Assembly: GCA_021107335.1 (NCBI GenBank)
Contig: JAIOSZ010000021.1
Span: forward strand, 1-6,836
DNA: 6,836 bases
Source of the DNA: Desulfuromonadaceae bacterium
GTDB taxonomy: Bacteria > Desulfobacterota > Desulfuromonadia > Desulfuromonadales > Syntrophotaleaceae
Direction: 5' to 3'
The notes under the pieces are model-generated. The model worked only from the letters and a program-made list of their open reading frames with translations, did not search any database and was not told the DNA's origin. Positions 6,335 through 6,836 of this stretch are shown piece by piece. Position 1 is the first letter of the stretch; the number at the start of each line of letters is the position of its first letter. The translations under genes were made by a program, and so were the position numbers.

Positions 6335-6341
6335 TAAGGAG
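6335..6341 (+). promoter_or_regulatory. Ribosome-binding site supporting a TTG start
   Basis: TAAGGAG ends 7 bases before TTG 6349, an ideal spacing. Together with the hydrophobic N-terminus that follows, it is the reason to place the start of the 3'-terminal gene at a TTG codon. The 6248-6334 stretch before it shows no clear terminator or promoter. Confidence 0.6.
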
Positions 6342-6348
6342 ATAAACA

Positions 6349-6836
6349 TTGGGCCTGTTTAGCCTGCTGAAAAGAAGCTGGCGCAAGGCGATCTTGTTCG
6401 GCTTGGTACTATTGGTCAGGATGGGAGGGCTTGGATGGCTAGGGCTGCAACGCATAGGCCTGCTTACCAGAGAGTGCCACCAGGGCTATTATGGCCCAGC
6501 CCTGTCTGCAGACGGTCAAAGCGTGTGGTATTTTCAGCGCAACGCCAGCGGCTTGGCTGTAGGGATGGGCTAGCCGAGATGCGCCAAACCTATAAAAAAC
6601 TGAAAGCCAAGTTTCGCGCCGTAGAAACGAATGAAGGGGCCGCACTATTGGCGGCAGGCAGAGAAATGGCCCGCCTCGGCTGGTGGCCCACTCCGGAGAC
6701 CATCTCCGCCAGCGAGGTTGAGGACTTTTCCGCCGGCCTGCGCATCTTCACCATCGCCCCCCAGGAACTGCGGGTCGGTCTCTTTTCCCGATATCCAGCA
6801 AGCCCTGGCCCATCCGGGCAAACCGGTCCCCCACAG
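6349..6836 (+). pseudogene. Frameshifted membrane-anchored protein gene, function unrecognised, 3' end outside window
   Basis: Starting at TTG 6349, frame 1 gives a basic N-terminus (LLKRSWRK), a membrane helix at about residues 14-33, and CHQGYYGPALSADGQSVWYF. The latter resembles a blade start of TolB/WD40-type beta-propellers (S-x-DG-x-x-V-x-Y/F). This frame ends at TAG 6571-6573. Frame 3 then carries protein-like sequence, including MRQTYKKLKAKFRAVET and AAGREMARLGWWPTPETISA, with no start or ribosome-binding site of its own. That suggests a frameshift or small deletion around 6540-6573. A second switch back to frame 1 near the TTTT at 6783-6786 would give LFPDIQQALAHPGKPVPH, more natural than the proline- and glycine-rich frame-3 ending, but both frames stay open to the edge. 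I do not recognise the family. It could be two genes, or one gene damaged by mutation or base-calling error. Confidence 0.55.

Overview
The window looks like chromosome from an anaerobic, cytochrome-rich bacterium, most probably a Desulfuromonadia-type (former deltaproteobacterial) organism. This is inferred from three things: the pairing of a membrane-anchored octaheme c-type cytochrome with a b-type cytochrome, the ACT/DUF711 gene pair, and a diguanylate cyclase with a periplasmic sensor and an I-site. No rRNA, tRNA, transposase or CRISPR array is visible, so the taxonomy is an inference.

Layout. (a) 3-915, plus strand: a decayed sensor diguanylate cyclase with an apparent frameshift near 199-228 and an in-frame TAA at 685-687. 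(b) 916-1161: a convergent intergenic gap ending in an 81-bp palindromic repeat (1086-1166), one arm of which contains the stop codon of the next gene. (c) 1162-2813, minus strand: a tightly coupled two-gene unit, ACT-domain protein then DUF711/UPF0210 protein. It lies behind a roughly 230-nt leader with a good candidate promoter (3048-3076) and repeated CCTGACA/TGTCAGG motifs. (d) 3233-5503, minus strand: a two-gene electron-transfer operon. It encodes an exported octaheme cytochrome with a C-terminal membrane anchor, then a four-helix cytochrome b. (e) 5504-5866: a divergent intergenic region. (f) 5867-6247, plus strand: a glyoxalase I-like metalloenzyme with all four expected metal ligands. 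(g) 6349-6836, plus strand: the start of an unrecognised membrane-anchored protein whose frame appears broken at least once, running off the window edge.

How the genes work together. The cytochrome pair probably forms a quinol-linked periplasmic oxidoreductase. The b-type subunit would exchange electrons with the membrane quinone pool, and the octaheme subunit with a periplasmic substrate or with other cytochromes. The ACT protein probably senses a small ligand and partners the DUF711 protein, whose reaction is not established. The degenerate genes lie at the two ends and the four central genes plus the glyoxalase are intact. That fits local loss of a signalling gene and an accessory gene, but base errors in the assembly could produce the same picture.
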